Shown one piece after another: positions 19,654 through 27,933 of a stretch of DNA of 64,000 bases. Origin of the DNA: Pseudomonadota bacterium (GTDB lineage: Bacteria; Pseudomonadota; Alphaproteobacteria; Azospirillales; Azospirillaceae); the NCBI GenBank assembly GCA_023423695.1, contig JAFAFA010000105.1, positions 1 to 64,000 on the forward strand, read 5' to 3'. The notes beneath the pieces were generated by a model. That model searched no databases. It was not told where the DNA came from and saw only the letters and a list, made by a program, of their open reading frames with translations. Made by a program: the position numbers and the translations under genes. How positions within the stretch are numbered: the first letter of the stretch is position 1; each line of letters begins with the position of its first letter.

Positions 19654-20766
19654 ATGAAGTATGTCGAAGAGTTCCGTGATCCGGTCCTTGCCCGCAATGT
19701 CGCCGCCGCCATCGCGCGGGAGGTGCGGGCCGACCGCTCCTACCATCTGATGGAGTTCTGCGGCGGGCATACCCATGCCATTTCCCGCTACGGCATTCCC
19801 GATCTACTGCCAAGCAACGTCCGCATGATCCATGGGCCGGGCTGTCCGGTCTGCGTTCTGCCGGTGGGGCGGATCGACGATGCCATCACGCTGGCCCGCC
19901 GGCCGGAGGTGACGCTGTGCACCTATGGCGACGTCATGCGCGTGCCCGGTTCGGGGCGGCTCAGCCTGCTGAAGGCCAAGGCGCAGGGCGCCGACGTCCG
20001 CATGGTGGTGTCGGCCGACGCCGCGGTGCGCATCGCCGCGGAGAACCCGGGCCGGCAGGTCGTGTTCCTCGCCATCGGCTTCGAGACGACGACCCCGCCC
20101 ACCGCGCTGGCGGTGCGGGCCGCGGCGGCGCAGGGGCTGACCAACTTCTCCGTCTTCTGCAACCATGTGCTGACCCCTTCGGCCATCCAGGGCATCCTGT
20201 CGGGCACGGAGGAGGGGCTGTCGCTGGACGGCTTCGTCGGACCGGCCCATGTCTCGGTCGTCATCGGCTCGGAAGCCTATGCCCCGGCCGCGGCGGAGCA
20301 TGGCAAGCCGGTGGTGATCTCCGGATTCGAGCCGCTGGACGTGCTGCAGTCGATTCTGATGCTGGTCCGCCAGATCAACGATGGGCGGGCGGAGGTGGAG
20401 AACCAGTTCACCCGCGCCGTTACCGCCGACGGCAACCGCAAGGCCCAGGCGCTGGTGGCCGAAATCTTCGAGACACGCCCGTCCTTCGAATGGCGCGGAC
20501 TGGGCAGCATCCCGCACAGCGGACTGAAGCTGCGCGACGCCTATGCCGCCTTCGATGCCGAACGGCGCTTCCCCATCGCCGGGGCCAGCGTTCCCGACCA
20601 CAAGGGCTGCGATTGCGGCGCCATCCTGCGCGGCGTGAAGCGGCCGGTCGACTGCAAGCTGTTCGACACCGTCTGCACGCCGGAGAACCCGATGGGCTCC
20701 TGCATGGTCTCGGCCGAGGGGGCATGCGCCGCGCATTACACCTACGGACGGTTCCGCGACGCCTGA
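19654..20766 (+). CDS. hypD: Hydrogenase maturation factor HypD
   Basis: HypD, with HypC, builds the Fe(CN)2CO group of NiFe hydrogenases. The 370-residue product is full length and carries all family signatures: MEFCGGHTHAISRYG, IHGPGCPVCVLP, the redox-active GFETTTPPTA, and the C-terminal [4Fe-4S] cysteines in CDCGAILRG, DTVCTPE and MGSCMVSAEGAC. A GGGAGCG sits just before the ATG. No other hyp or hydrogenase structural gene is in the window, so it is an isolated copy. A perfect FNR-type box lies in its promoter region and a universal stress protein gene follows. Confidence 0.95.
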   Translation: MKYVEEFRDPVLARNVAAAIAREVRADRSYHLMEFCGGHTHAISRYGIPDLLPSNVRMIHGPGCPVCVLPVGRIDDAITLARRPEVTLCTYGDVMRVPGSGRLSLLKAKAQGADVRMVVSADAAVRIAAENPGRQVVFLAIGFETTTPPTALAVRAAAAQGLTNFSVFCNHVLTPSAIQGILSGTEEGLSLDGFVGPAHVSVVIGSEAYAPAAAEHGKPVVISGFEPLDVLQSILMLVRQINDGRAEVENQFTRAVTADGNRKAQALVAEIFETRPSFEWRGLGSIPHSGLKLRDAYAAFDAERRFPIAGASVPDHKGCDCGAILRGVKRPVDCKLFDTVCTPENPMGSCMVSAEGACAAHYTYGRFRDA

Positions 20767-20947
20767 CCGGATGGCAGCCGCCCGGCCGTGCCCTTGCGAC
20801 TTTTCACCGCAGGCCGGTCACCGCAGGCTGGACGGCGACCGCCCGGTTAAACATGATGCACATGAAACAATCCGTCTGGCCATTCGTCGGTCCGGCGGAG
20901 AACGGCAGACGTCGAAAGACATCGCACTTCATACCGGGAGGGCCCGC

Positions 20948-21769
20948 ATGACCTACAAGCACATCCTCGTCCACCTCGACAGCAGCCCGCATGTCGAGGC
21001 GCGGCTCGACGCCGCCATCGCGCTGGCGCAGCGCCACGGCGCTTTCCTGCGCGGGCTGTTCGCCCAGGGCGACCGCAACGCCACCAGCGTGATCGCCCGC
21101 CGGTCGAGCGACCATCTGGTCGAAGCGGCGGCACGCAGCGAGGCGTTCTTCCGGGAGAAGCTGGCGGCGGCCGGTCTGCAGGGCCAATGGCACGGACTGA
21201 CCCACGGCGAATACAACCACGTCATCCGCGAGGTGATCATCTGGTCGCGCTTCGCCGACCTGACCGTGCTGGGCCAGTATGACCGCGAGGCCGGATCGCA
21301 GGCAGCGCCGGAGGAACTGAACGAGCAGGTGGTGCTGAATTCCGGCCGTCCGGCTCTGGTCGTTCCCTATGCCGGTCGCTTCCCGGTGATCGGCAAGCGC
21401 GTCGCCGTCGCCTGGAATGCGGAGCGCGAGGCCGCCCGCGCCCTGTCCGACGCCATGCCGATGCTGGAGAAGGCCGACGAGGTGACGGTGATCACGGTTC
21501 TGACCCAGGCCTCGGGCTCCACCACCGAGGCGCCGCGGGTCGGTCTTCTCGACCATCTCGCCTTCCATGGCGTGACGGCGGAGCAGACGCATTTCACCGT
21601 CACCGACATCGGCGCGATGGACGCGCTGCTGGCCCGCACCATGGACACCGGCGCCGACCTCCTGGTGATGGGCGCCCACGGGCACTATGGCTTCCCGTTC
21701 CTGCACCGCGGCAGCGGGACCCGGCACGTCCTGCGCACCTGCCCGGTGCCGTTGCTGCTGTCGCATTGA
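20948..21769 (+). CDS. Universal stress protein, tandem UspA domains
   Basis: The 273-residue product begins at the ATG at 20948, with GGGAGGG just upstream. It is the size of two fused UspA folds. The first domain starts TYKHILVHLDSSPH and the second (from about residue 145) ends GAHGHYGFPFLHRGSGT, the G-2x-G-9x-G-S motif that binds ATP. Tandem USPs of this type are often induced by low oxygen. The gap from hypD is 180 bases, so cotranscription with hypD is possible but not shown. An imperfect direct repeat (CACCGCAGGCCGGT / CACCGCAGGCTGG) lies between the two genes. Confidence 0.92.
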   Translation: MTYKHILVHLDSSPHVEARLDAAIALAQRHGAFLRGLFAQGDRNATSVIARRSSDHLVEAAARSEAFFREKLAAAGLQGQWHGLTHGEYNHVIREVIIWSRFADLTVLGQYDREAGSQAAPEELNEQVVLNSGRPALVVPYAGRFPVIGKRVAVAWNAEREAARALSDAMPMLEKADEVTVITVLTQASGSTTEAPRVGLLDHLAFHGVTAEQTHFTVTDIGAMDALLARTMDTGADLLVMGAHGHYGFPFLHRGSGTRHVLRTCPVPLLLSH

Positions 21770-21784
21770 ACTGCCGCCGATTAC

Positions 21785-21950
21785 CCCCACCCGAACCCTC
21801 CCCCGCACTCAGCGGCCCGATGGTCCGCCTGCCGCGTCAGCACAAAGCGGAGCTTTGTGCGAGAGCTGGGCGGGGGAGGGGATTGGTGCTGATGCGGGAG
21901 AGTGGCGGCAGTCCCTCCCCCGCTTAGCGGGGGAGGATAGGTGGGGGGTT
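21785..21950. repeat. C/G-rich intergenic hairpin cluster
   Basis: Between convergent usp and the chemoreceptor gene lie several inverted repeats: GCACAAAGC-GGA-GCTTTGTGC (about 21840-21860), and CCTCCCCCGC-TTAG-CGGGGGAGG (about 21914-21937), which can also pair with GGGCGGGGGAGGGG (about 21868-21881). It is the second of three related elements in the window and may end transcription from both sides. Confidence 0.65.
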
Positions 21951-21973
21951 AACTTTTATCCGACGGTGCAGAC

Positions 21974-23659
21974 TTACGCCGCCTTCACCCCGCCCAGGAA
22001 GCTCTCCACTTCCTGACGCAGGCGGGTGGACTCGCTGCTGAGGTGGTCGGCGACGCTGCGGACCTCGCCGGCGGCGCGGCCGGTGTCGCCGGCGGCGCGG
22101 GTGACGCTGACGATGTTGCTGGTCACCTGCTGGGTGCCCTGCGCCGCTTCCTGGACGTTGCGGCTGATCTCCTGGGTCGCGGCACTCTGCTGCTCCACCG
22201 CGGAGGCGATGGTCGCGGAGATCTGGCTGATCTCCGTGATGATGCGGCCGATCTCCTCGATGGCGGCGACGGCCTCGCGGGTGGCACCCTGGATGGTGGC
22301 GATCTGGCCGGTGATGTCCTCGGTCGCCTTGGCGGTCTGGTTGGCGAGGCTCTTCACCTCGCTCGCCACCACCGCGAAGCCCTTGCCGGCCTCGCCGGCG
22401 CGGGCGGCCTCAATGGTCGCGTTCAGTGCCAGCAGGTTGGTTTGCGCCGCGATGTTGTTGATGAGGTCAACCACCTCGCCGATCTTCTGCGCGCCTTCGG
22501 CAAGGCTGGAGACGACGGTATTGGCGTGGCCGGCACCGCTGACCGCCTGTTCGGCGACGCGGGTCGATTGCGAGACCTGGCGTCCGATCTCGGCGATGGA
22601 GGAGGACAGCTCTTCCGCCGCCGCGGCGACGGTCTGGACGTTGGCGGAGGCCTGCTCGGCCGCCGAGGCCACCGTGGTGCTCTGGCGGTTGGTCTCGTCC
22701 GCGGTGGAGGTCAGCGTGCCGGCCGACTGCTGCATCTGGGTGGCCGCACCCGACAGGCTCTGCACCACGGCCGTCACATTGCTTTCGAAGGCCCGGGTCA
22801 GCTCTTCCAGCCGGGCGGTGCGGCGGGCCTTGGCCTCCTCCTCGGTGCGCTGGGCGGCGGCGAGGCGGTCGGCCTCGATGGCGTTGCGCTTGAACACGTC
22901 GACGGCCTCGGCCATGGCGCCGACCTCGTCGCCGCGGCCGACGCCGGGAACCTCGACCGACCGGTCGCCGCCGGCCAGCCGGCTCATGGCGGCGGTCATG
23001 GCGACGATCGGGCTGGCGATGGCGCCGCGCAGGAGCATGCCGGCAGCAATGGCGACCAGAACGGAGGCGAGCGCGCCGACGATGGCGGTGGTGTAGCCGG
23101 TGGAGAAGGCGGACCGTTGTTCGGCGTCGCGCTCCTTGAGCAACGCACGTTCCGCATCCTCGATCTGCACCACCAGCGCGCGGATGCCGTCCATCGACGA
23201 TTTGCCCAGCGCCTTGGCCTCCATCGCGCGGGCTTCTTCGCGCGTTTCGGCCTTGGACATCAGGGCGATTTCCTTCTCGGCCACGGTCCGGCGCCAGGTC
23301 TCGGCGTGCTTGCGCAGTTCCTCCAGCCGGGCCTGCTGCTGAGGATTGTCGGCGGTCAGCGACTTCACCTCCGCCAGCGCGCGGTCGAAGGCCTGGCCGC
23401 CCACGCGGTAGGGGGCCAGAAACGCCTCGTCGCCGCTGATCAGATAGCCGCGCAGGCCGGTCTCCTGGTCGATCATCGCCGCCAGCACCGCGTCGGTCGT
23501 CTGAAGGACCCGGTAGGTGTGGATCGTCCAGCCGATGGACGCCTGGATCGAGGAAAGGGTGGAATAGTTGGCGATGCTGATGATGCCGGTGATGGCGATC
23601 AGGGCAGCAAAGGCGGCCAGTAGCTTTCCGCCGATACGAAGGTTGGTGAACCAAGACAT
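21974..23659 (-). CDS. Membrane chemoreceptor with CHASE3 sensor and HAMP domain
   Basis: A methyl-accepting chemotaxis protein of 561 residues from MSWFTNLRIGG (AGG of the upstream GAGGCG serves as a ribosome site; an ATG 5 codons earlier is possible). Order: TM1 (about 11-29), periplasmic CHASE3 domain (about 35-180, with the DQETGLRGYLISGDEAFL signature), TM2 (about 190-210), HAMP (about 212-265), then the signalling hairpin with NNIAAQTNLLALNATIEAARAGEAGKGFAVVASEV. The C-terminal end (VESFLGGVKAA) lacks a CheR-binding pentapeptide. Its ligand is unknown. It ends close to the hairpin cluster. Confidence 0.93.
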   Translation of the reverse strand: MSWFTNLRIGGKLLAAFAALIAITGIISIANYSTLSSIQASIGWTIHTYRVLQTTDAVLAAMIDQETGLRGYLISGDEAFLAPYRVGGQAFDRALAEVKSLTADNPQQQARLEELRKHAETWRRTVAEKEIALMSKAETREEARAMEAKALGKSSMDGIRALVVQIEDAERALLKERDAEQRSAFSTGYTTAIVGALASVLVAIAAGMLLRGAIASPIVAMTAAMSRLAGGDRSVEVPGVGRGDEVGAMAEAVDVFKRNAIEADRLAAAQRTEEEAKARRTARLEELTRAFESNVTAVVQSLSGAATQMQQSAGTLTSTADETNRQSTTVASAAEQASANVQTVAAAAEELSSSIAEIGRQVSQSTRVAEQAVSGAGHANTVVSSLAEGAQKIGEVVDLINNIAAQTNLLALNATIEAARAGEAGKGFAVVASEVKSLANQTAKATEDITGQIATIQGATREAVAAIEEIGRIITEISQISATIASAVEQQSAATQEISRNVQEAAQGTQQVTSNIVSVTRAAGDTGRAAGEVRSVADHLSSESTRLRQEVESFLGGVKAA

Positions 23660-23969
23660 CTTGTTGCGCCTCATGTGACCGATTGGGCTGCTTGCGTGCG
23701 CGGTCGATCGCCTCGCCCGAGGAACTGGACCCGAACGGGCGTTGTCTAACCCGATCGAATGTTCCGTCTGATACGGCGGCGGCCCCGATTTCGATCATCG
23801 AAAATTTTACGTATGTCGAAATCTTCGGTCTATTCCATAGAGACTATAACAAGTTTCCAAGTGAAGCGGCAGCAATGGCCCGGCGCCTTCCCGATGCTTC
23901 GGGAAGCGTTATTCGGGATACATGGGTATGGGTAGGTCATAGTGTCGCATCGACTTGGCGACGGCAGTA
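23660..23969. other. Non-coding stretch upstream of the CHASE3 receptor
   Basis: About 310 bases with no convincing gene. The part from about 23790 to 23880 is clearly more AT-rich than its surroundings (ATCGAAAATTTTACGTATG) and probably holds the minus-strand promoter of the receptor gene. I could not pick out unambiguous -35/-10 boxes. Confidence 0.5.
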
Positions 23970-24443
23970 TCAACGACGCAGCCGCATGTCGATGTGGGGA
24001 ATCCCGAAGTCGTCGTAGGACTCGGTGATGCGGACGAATCCGAAACTTCCGTAGAAGCGCTCCAGATGCTGCTGGGCGCCGATGACCACGTCGCGCTCGG
24101 GCCAGCGCTCCGCCAGCACCGCCAGGGATTCGGCGACAAGCGCCCGGCCCAGTCCGGTGGAACGCTGCGATGGGTCGACCGCCAGCCGCCCGAAGGAAAC
24201 CGGGGCATCCGGCCCGTCCACATCGGATCCTTCCTCCGGATCGAGACAGCGGGCGCAGCCGACGACGGCGCCGGACGCGTCGGTGGCGATCAGGTGCAGG
24301 GCACCGGGATCGCGGCCGTCGATGTCGGGGTAGGGGGAGGCCTGCTCGACCACGAACACCCGGCTGCGCAGGGCCAGCAGATCGTGCAGTTCGCGAAGGC
24401 TGAGCGCATCGAAGGCGACGCAGCGGATGGGTGGGGCTGGCAT
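23970..24443 (-). CDS. ElaA-like GNAT N-acetyltransferase
   Basis: A 157-residue acetyltransferase. The ElaA-type start (LHDLLALRSRVFVVEQASPYPDIDGRD) is followed by the GNAT fold, with the acetyl-CoA loop in SFGRLAVDPSQRSTGLGRALV (about 84-103) and the closing HLERFYGSFGFVRITESY. The open frame extends upstream, but the ATG at 24443 fits the domain start and lies 18 bases after the preceding gene's stop at 24461. Substrate unknown. Likely last gene of a minus-strand group with the genes at 24461 and 24912. Confidence 0.87.
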   Translation of the reverse strand: MPAPPIRCVAFDALSLRELHDLLALRSRVFVVEQASPYPDIDGRDPGALHLIATDASGAVVGCARCLDPEEGSDVDGPDAPVSFGRLAVDPSQRSTGLGRALVAESLAVLAERWPERDVVIGAQQHLERFYGSFGFVRITESYDDFGIPHIDMRLRR

Positions 24444-24460
24444 CTGGGGAGGCGTACCGG

Positions 24461-24871
24461 TCAGGCGATCGCGTTGCGGATCATGTAGTCTGCGATGTCC
24501 TTGGGCTTGACCTTGATTTCCGTCAGCGGCTCGTCGGCGGTCATTGCCTTGGCGACCAGCAGGCTGTTCTGCACATTGGTCAGGGCGATGCGGAAGACGC
24601 CGGCGGCACCCTTCAGCCGAGGATAATAGGTGGGGTCGATCACCTTCTCGCGCCGGCCGAGCCGGGCCAGCGCGGCCTCCTCGTCCAGCTCGTCGATCTC
24701 CTTGGACTCGATCAGCTTCCAGTCGGTCTCGCCGCCCCAACCGGCGGCGACGGCGGATTTGACCGCCGCCTCGTCCTCGGCAACGCCCAGCTTGAAGATG
24801 TGCTTTCCCTGTCCGACGTCGGACGCCCATTTGGTCAGGGCGGCGCTGCGCGCGACAAAGACGACGGCCAT
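24461..24871 (-). CDS. Conserved small protein of unknown function, 136 residues
   Basis: I cannot assign a family. The product is soluble, acidic, without signal peptide, cysteine or membrane helix. Notable segments: KHIFKLGVAEDEAAVKSAV (about 23-41), WGGETDWKLIESKEID (about 45-60) and DPTYYPRLKGAAGVFRIALT (about 79-98). Codon bias is that of the region and it sits between two other minus-strand genes with short gaps (17 bases to the acetyltransferase, 40 from the FliL-like gene), which supports a real coding gene in a small operon. Confidence 0.75.
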   Translation of the reverse strand: MAVVFVARSAALTKWASDVGQGKHIFKLGVAEDEAAVKSAVAAGWGGETDWKLIESKEIDELDEEAALARLGRREKVIDPTYYPRLKGAAGVFRIALTNVQNSLLVAKAMTADEPLTEIKVKPKDIADYMIRNAIA

Positions 24872-24911
24872 GACGACTCGATCCTCTTGATGAGAAAAGG
24901 TTGGAAGAGGG

Positions 24912-25394
24912 TTACTGGAGCGACGACTGGCGCGCGATCGGCGTGATCAGGATGCGGGTGACCACGTCCTTGCCGAACATGGCGACCACCGATTCGTCGA
25001 TGCGGCGGCGCAGAGCCGGGACGTTGGCGATGTTGCCGCGGACGATCCAGCCCTCGTCGATGCCCTTGTAGATGGCGGTCAGCACGGCGTCGTGCAGGCG
25101 GGGAATGCTCAACTGCACCTCGCCCAGCCGCAGGGCGTCGCCGATCTCCAGGTTCACTTCCACCTGGGTGTATTTCTCGATCCGGCCGGCGTTCACCACC
25201 GGAACCATCAGCGGCTTGATCCGCACCGATGGGGGCAGGGCGCCCGGCGCCCCTTCGGCAGCGGACGCCGGCAAAGTGGCCGTCAGGATACCCGCCAGCG
25301 ACAGCATCAGGATCAGGGCCAACCGCACCGCAGGCAGGCTGCGGGCGGGAGAGGGGCAAGCACGCGAAAGGCAGGCAAGCGGAAGGCCGCGCAT
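24912..25394 (-). CDS. Exported FliL-like protein (paralogue of 33246-33704)
   Basis: A 160-residue protein with an N-terminal hydrophobic segment ending ATLPASAAEG, probably a signal peptide or anchor (about 24-46). The mature part aligns by eye with the product at 33246-33704: PLMVPVVNAGRIEKYTQVEV here matches PLVVPMIGPSRVEQFVTVVV there, RLHDAVLTAIYKGI matches RLTDAFLTALYGGI, and IANVPALRRRI matches LVNIPAVKAKL. The arrangement resembles the periplasmic domain of the flagellar protein FliL. No flagellar genes adjoin it, so a flagellar role is only an inference from the fold. Confidence 0.72.
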   Translation of the reverse strand: MRGLPLACLSRACPSPARSLPAVRLALILMLSLAGILTATLPASAAEGAPGALPPSVRIKPLMVPVVNAGRIEKYTQVEVNLEIGDALRLGEVQLSIPRLHDAVLTAIYKGIDEGWIVRGNIANVPALRRRIDESVVAMFGKDVVTRILITPIARQSSLQ

Positions 25395-25529
25395 GACAGG
25401 ATACCACGAAGGACCGGATAGCCGTGAATGCTACCGGTCCCGCACGGTTGTTGCAACCGCGGCCCGGGCCGGCGGGCGGCCCAGGTGCGATTGGTCACGG
25501 CCCGCCGGTGTTTGGCCCGGCTGCGATCG

Positions 25530-26042
25530 TCAGGCGGCCTTCTTGCCGCTGGCGGCGATGGCCTTCTTGTTGACGTCGCCGATGGCCAGCTTGTTCAGCA
25601 GCGAGTCCGTGTCCTTCTCTTCCTGAAGGGTCTCGTCCAGCAGCTGGGCGACCTTGTCGAGGCCGCAGGCGGTGGCATAGGCGTGCAGCGTGCCGTAGCT
25701 GGCGATCTCGTAATGCTCCACCTTCTGGGCGGCGGCGATCAGGGCGGCGTCCTGCACCTCCGGGGCGAGGCCCATTTCGAGAATTTCCTGGGCTTCGCTG
25801 ATCAGCCCCTCCATCGCGTCGCAATGCTTGCCGCGGGGGCGGGTATCCAGTTCCTCGAAGACCTGCTGAAGCCGCTCGATCTGGCCGTTGGTCTGTTCAA
25901 GGTGGGTTTCGAAGGCCTGGCGCAGCTGGTCGGAATGGGCGGCCTTGATCATCTTGGGGAGGGCCTTCGTGATCTGCTTCTCGGCGTGGTAAATGTCGCG
26001 GAGATCCTCGATCAGCAGATCCTGCATCGTCTTGGCAGCCAT
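25530..26042 (-). CDS. DUF892 (YciF/YciE-type) ferritin-like protein
   Basis: YciF-family proteins are four-helix ferritin-like proteins with a carboxylate di-metal site, induced by stress. From the ATG at 26042 (MAAKTMQDLLIEDLRDIYHAEKQI) the product is 170 residues, the usual length. The metal-ligand pattern is visible in EDLRDIYHAEKQ, HLEQTNGQIERL, LIAAAQKVEHYEIASYGTL and LLDETLQEEKDTD. The lysine/alanine-rich tail ends GKKAA. The longer open frame to 26231 lacks family similarity in its first part. Divergent from the small gene at 26232. Confidence 0.9.
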   Translation of the reverse strand: MAAKTMQDLLIEDLRDIYHAEKQITKALPKMIKAAHSDQLRQAFETHLEQTNGQIERLQQVFEELDTRPRGKHCDAMEGLISEAQEILEMGLAPEVQDAALIAAAQKVEHYEIASYGTLHAYATACGLDKVAQLLDETLQEEKDTDSLLNKLAIGDVNKKAIAASGKKAA

Positions 26043-26231
26043 GGTGACGGTCCTTCCTCGCTGTGGATGTCCGTCCGGCGGGCGTTTGAGGAGCGGGGAA
26101 CTCCTGCGCGCCGGATCGGCAGCGTGGATAACAGCGGCGACGGCCGGGTGTTGCAGTCTCGAACGGGGACTGGCCATCGGGCAAATGGGCTGACGGATGG
26201 GCAGGCGCATGGGCGCCGAAGGAGGGTTCAT

Positions 26232-26492
26232 ATGACGGCAGGCAATGGGGACGGCGAGGTCCTGTTCGAGTTCCAGCGGGTCGGCAGTTATCTGCGGGTC
26301 ACGGCCATCGACGCCCAGACCGGCGTGGAGGTGACGGTGGCCGGCCCGGCGACCGGCAGCCAGGAGTTGCTGAAGCGGACCGCGATCAACAAGCTGCGCT
26401 TTGTCCAGAACAAGGAGGCCCAGAACAAGGATGCCAAAACAGCCCCGGGCCAGAAGCCGGGGAGCAAGACGCGGCCGGGCGGACTCTACTGA
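26232..26492 (+). CDS. Small conserved protein, 86 residues (DUF6898-like)
   Basis: A short protein starting at ATG 26232 with GGAGG 6 bases upstream. The core GEVLFEFQRVGSYLRVTAIDAQTGVEVTV (about 7-35) then LKRTAINKLRFV looks like the small domain I know as DUF6898, common in Rhodospirillales; I am only fairly sure of that name. A charged Lys/Gln-rich tail (about 58-86) follows. Function unknown. It diverges from the DUF892 gene across a 189-base gap. Confidence 0.72.
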   Translation: MTAGNGDGEVLFEFQRVGSYLRVTAIDAQTGVEVTVAGPATGSQELLKRTAINKLRFVQNKEAQNKDAKTAPGQKPGSKTRPGGLY

Positions 26493-26530
26493 TCTTCAAC
26501 CGGGCGCCAGAGATCGGAAATGGAGACCTG

Positions 26531-26570
26531 GAAAAGAAAACGCGCCGCCGGTCGGGACCGGGCGGCGCGG
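26531..26570 (-). terminator. Minus-strand rho-independent terminator without an obvious gene
   Basis: On the minus strand the stem CGCGCCGCC / GGCGGCGCG with a short loop is followed directly by TTTTCTTTTC (plus-strand GAAAAGAAAA at 26531-26540). Orientation is clear because no T-run follows on the plus strand. No minus-strand gene ends just to its right; see 26571-26880. Confidence 0.75.
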
Positions 26571-26880
26571 ATCGAAGTCTGGCTTTGCTGATGGTGAGCG
26601 CCGGCATGCCCCCGACGACGATCCAAGCTGTAACGCCGGACCGCCGGTCGTAGAGCGAACCGCTCGACCCCGACAGTAGACCTATGCCTGCCCGTTGGCA
26701 CTGGCGCAGGGGGTGTAACGCTTGTAGAACCGCGCATCGCTGAACGAATGGCGCATAAGAAGGGCGCTTTCCCGTGCCGCCCGTCCAGACCGGCGGCGCC
26801 GGCGGATCGCTTTCGGACGGGCCCTCCGGGGCCGGCTGTTCTCCGGGAGCAAAGTACCGAAACACCAGAGGATCGAGGCC
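26571..26880. ncRNA. Gene-free stretch; possible minus-strand small RNA or very short gene
   Basis: This stretch lies between the unattached minus-strand terminator and the start of the secreted protein gene. It contains small hairpins such as GAGCG-AAC-CGCTC (near 26655). On the minus strand there is one short frame of 24 codons (MRHSFSDARFYKRYTPCASA..., 26753 to 26682), too short to judge. I know of no named RNA matching it. The call is an inference from the terminator only. Confidence 0.3.
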
Positions 26881-27309
26881 ATGGTTCGTGTGACGGCTTT
26901 CCTGCGTGTGTCCCTCCTGTCGATGGCACTGGCGGCAACTCTGCTGGTTTCCCAGGCGGCGTCCGCCGCCGGAACCCAGGGACATGGCGGGCAGGCAGGG
27001 GGCCGGTCCGCCGGCGACAAGCAGGCCGGCCCGGCCAACGCGGCGCCGCTCGCCACGGCTCCCCAGCCGACGACGCCCGCCGCCGGTTGTCTGAAGCCGG
27101 GAGTTCCACTGTGCATGGACGATCAGGCCACCTTCCTCAGCGCCGACAGGATGTCATCCTGCCAGGGCGAGGTGAAGGAGTATGTCGACAGGTCGATGGC
27201 CTACCTGACCTGCCTGAATGACGAGAATATCGCCACGGGGCGCGAGTTGAGCCGCAATGTCGACCGCTTCAACTGCCGCCTGTCGGGTCGGAAGGGCTGC
27301 GCCAACTGA
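26881..27309 (+). CDS. Small secreted cysteine-containing protein, unknown function
   Basis: I do not recognise this 142-residue product. A signal peptide (MVRVTAFLRVSLLSMALAAT, cleavage near ASA-A, residue 29) precedes a low-complexity Gly/Ala/Pro linker to about residue 68. The C-terminal domain then has five cysteines (GCLKPGVPLCMDD, SSCQGEVKEYVD, LTCLN, FNCRLSGRKGC), suggesting disulfides in the periplasm or outside the cell. Codon use matches its neighbours. It stands alone with about 390 non-coding bases before it and 180 after. Confidence 0.72.
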   Translation: MVRVTAFLRVSLLSMALAATLLVSQAASAAGTQGHGGQAGGRSAGDKQAGPANAAPLATAPQPTTPAAGCLKPGVPLCMDDQATFLSADRMSSCQGEVKEYVDRSMAYLTCLNDENIATGRELSRNVDRFNCRLSGRKGCAN

Positions 27310-27434
27310 GGCGCGCCGCCGGCCGGCCGGGCGGGCCCGAACATTGTGCCGGTTCTTGACGCCGGCTTTCGGCGACCGTGAGAGTGGGTCGCGTCTTCAA
27401 TCAATTTGATATGGCCTGTACCGGCCGGACACGC

Positions 27435-27469
27435 ACACGGGCCGGATCCAGGTAGGGTCCGGCCCGTGT
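27435..27469 (-). terminator. Strong hairpin downstream of mucR
   Basis: Perfect 12-bp arms ACACGGGCCGGA / TCCGGCCCGTGT with an 11-base loop, about 20 bases past the mucR stop. Neither side has a good T-run, so it may act as a transcript-stabilising hairpin as well as a terminator. Confidence 0.55.
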
Positions 27470-27489
27470 TGCATACGGACTTTACTCGG

Positions 27490-27933
27490 TCAGCCGGCCT
27501 TGCGGCGGGTCTGGCGGCCGGAGCTGCGGCCCAGGCCGATGCGCTTGGCGAATTCCGAACGCTGCGCGGCATAGTTCGGCGCGACCATCGGATAGTCGGG
27601 CGGAAGTCCCCAACGGGCACGGTACTCGTCCGGCGACATGTTATAGGTCGAGCGAAGGTGCCGTTTGAGCATCTTCAACTTCTTCCCGTCTTCCAGGCAG
27701 ACGATGTATTCGGGCGTCACCGACTTGCGAATCGGAACGGCCGGCTTCAGCGGTTCCGCCGCGACCTCGCGGGGCTGACCATTCAGTCCGGTCAGCGACG
27801 AGTAGACCGTATTGATCACGTCGGGGATTTGCTGAGCAGGCAACACGTTCTTGCTGACATACGCCGATACGATGTCGGCGGTCATCCGCAGCAGCGCATT
27901 GTCCGGTACATCGGCGCGAAGCTGGTCGCTCAT
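27490..27933 (-). CDS. MucR/Ros-family zinc-finger transcriptional regulator
   Basis: MucR/Ros proteins are nucleoid-associated repressors of exopolysaccharide, motility and virulence genes in alphaproteobacteria. I chose the ATG at 27933 (MSDQLRADVPDN), giving 147 residues, the family size. The N-terminal part mediates oligomerisation; the C-terminal zinc-finger region has TPEYIVCLEDGKKLKMLKRH and YNMSPDEYRARWGLPPDYPM, both nearly invariant in MucR. The frame upstream of 27933 is open but unlike the family. A long AT-rich region lies upstream, as expected for the autoregulated targets of MucR. Confidence 0.93.
   Translation of the reverse strand: MSDQLRADVPDNALLRMTADIVSAYVSKNVLPAQQIPDVINTVYSSLTGLNGQPREVAAEPLKPAVPIRKSVTPEYIVCLEDGKKLKMLKRHLRSTYNMSPDEYRARWGLPPDYPMVAPNYAAQRSEFAKRIGLGRSSGRQTRRKAG

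Noticed and set aside
22043..23623. 526-codon plus-strand Gly-rich frame opposite the CHASE3 receptor
   Set aside because: Antisense of a clear chemoreceptor; glycine/aspartate-rich composition results from its alanine codons.
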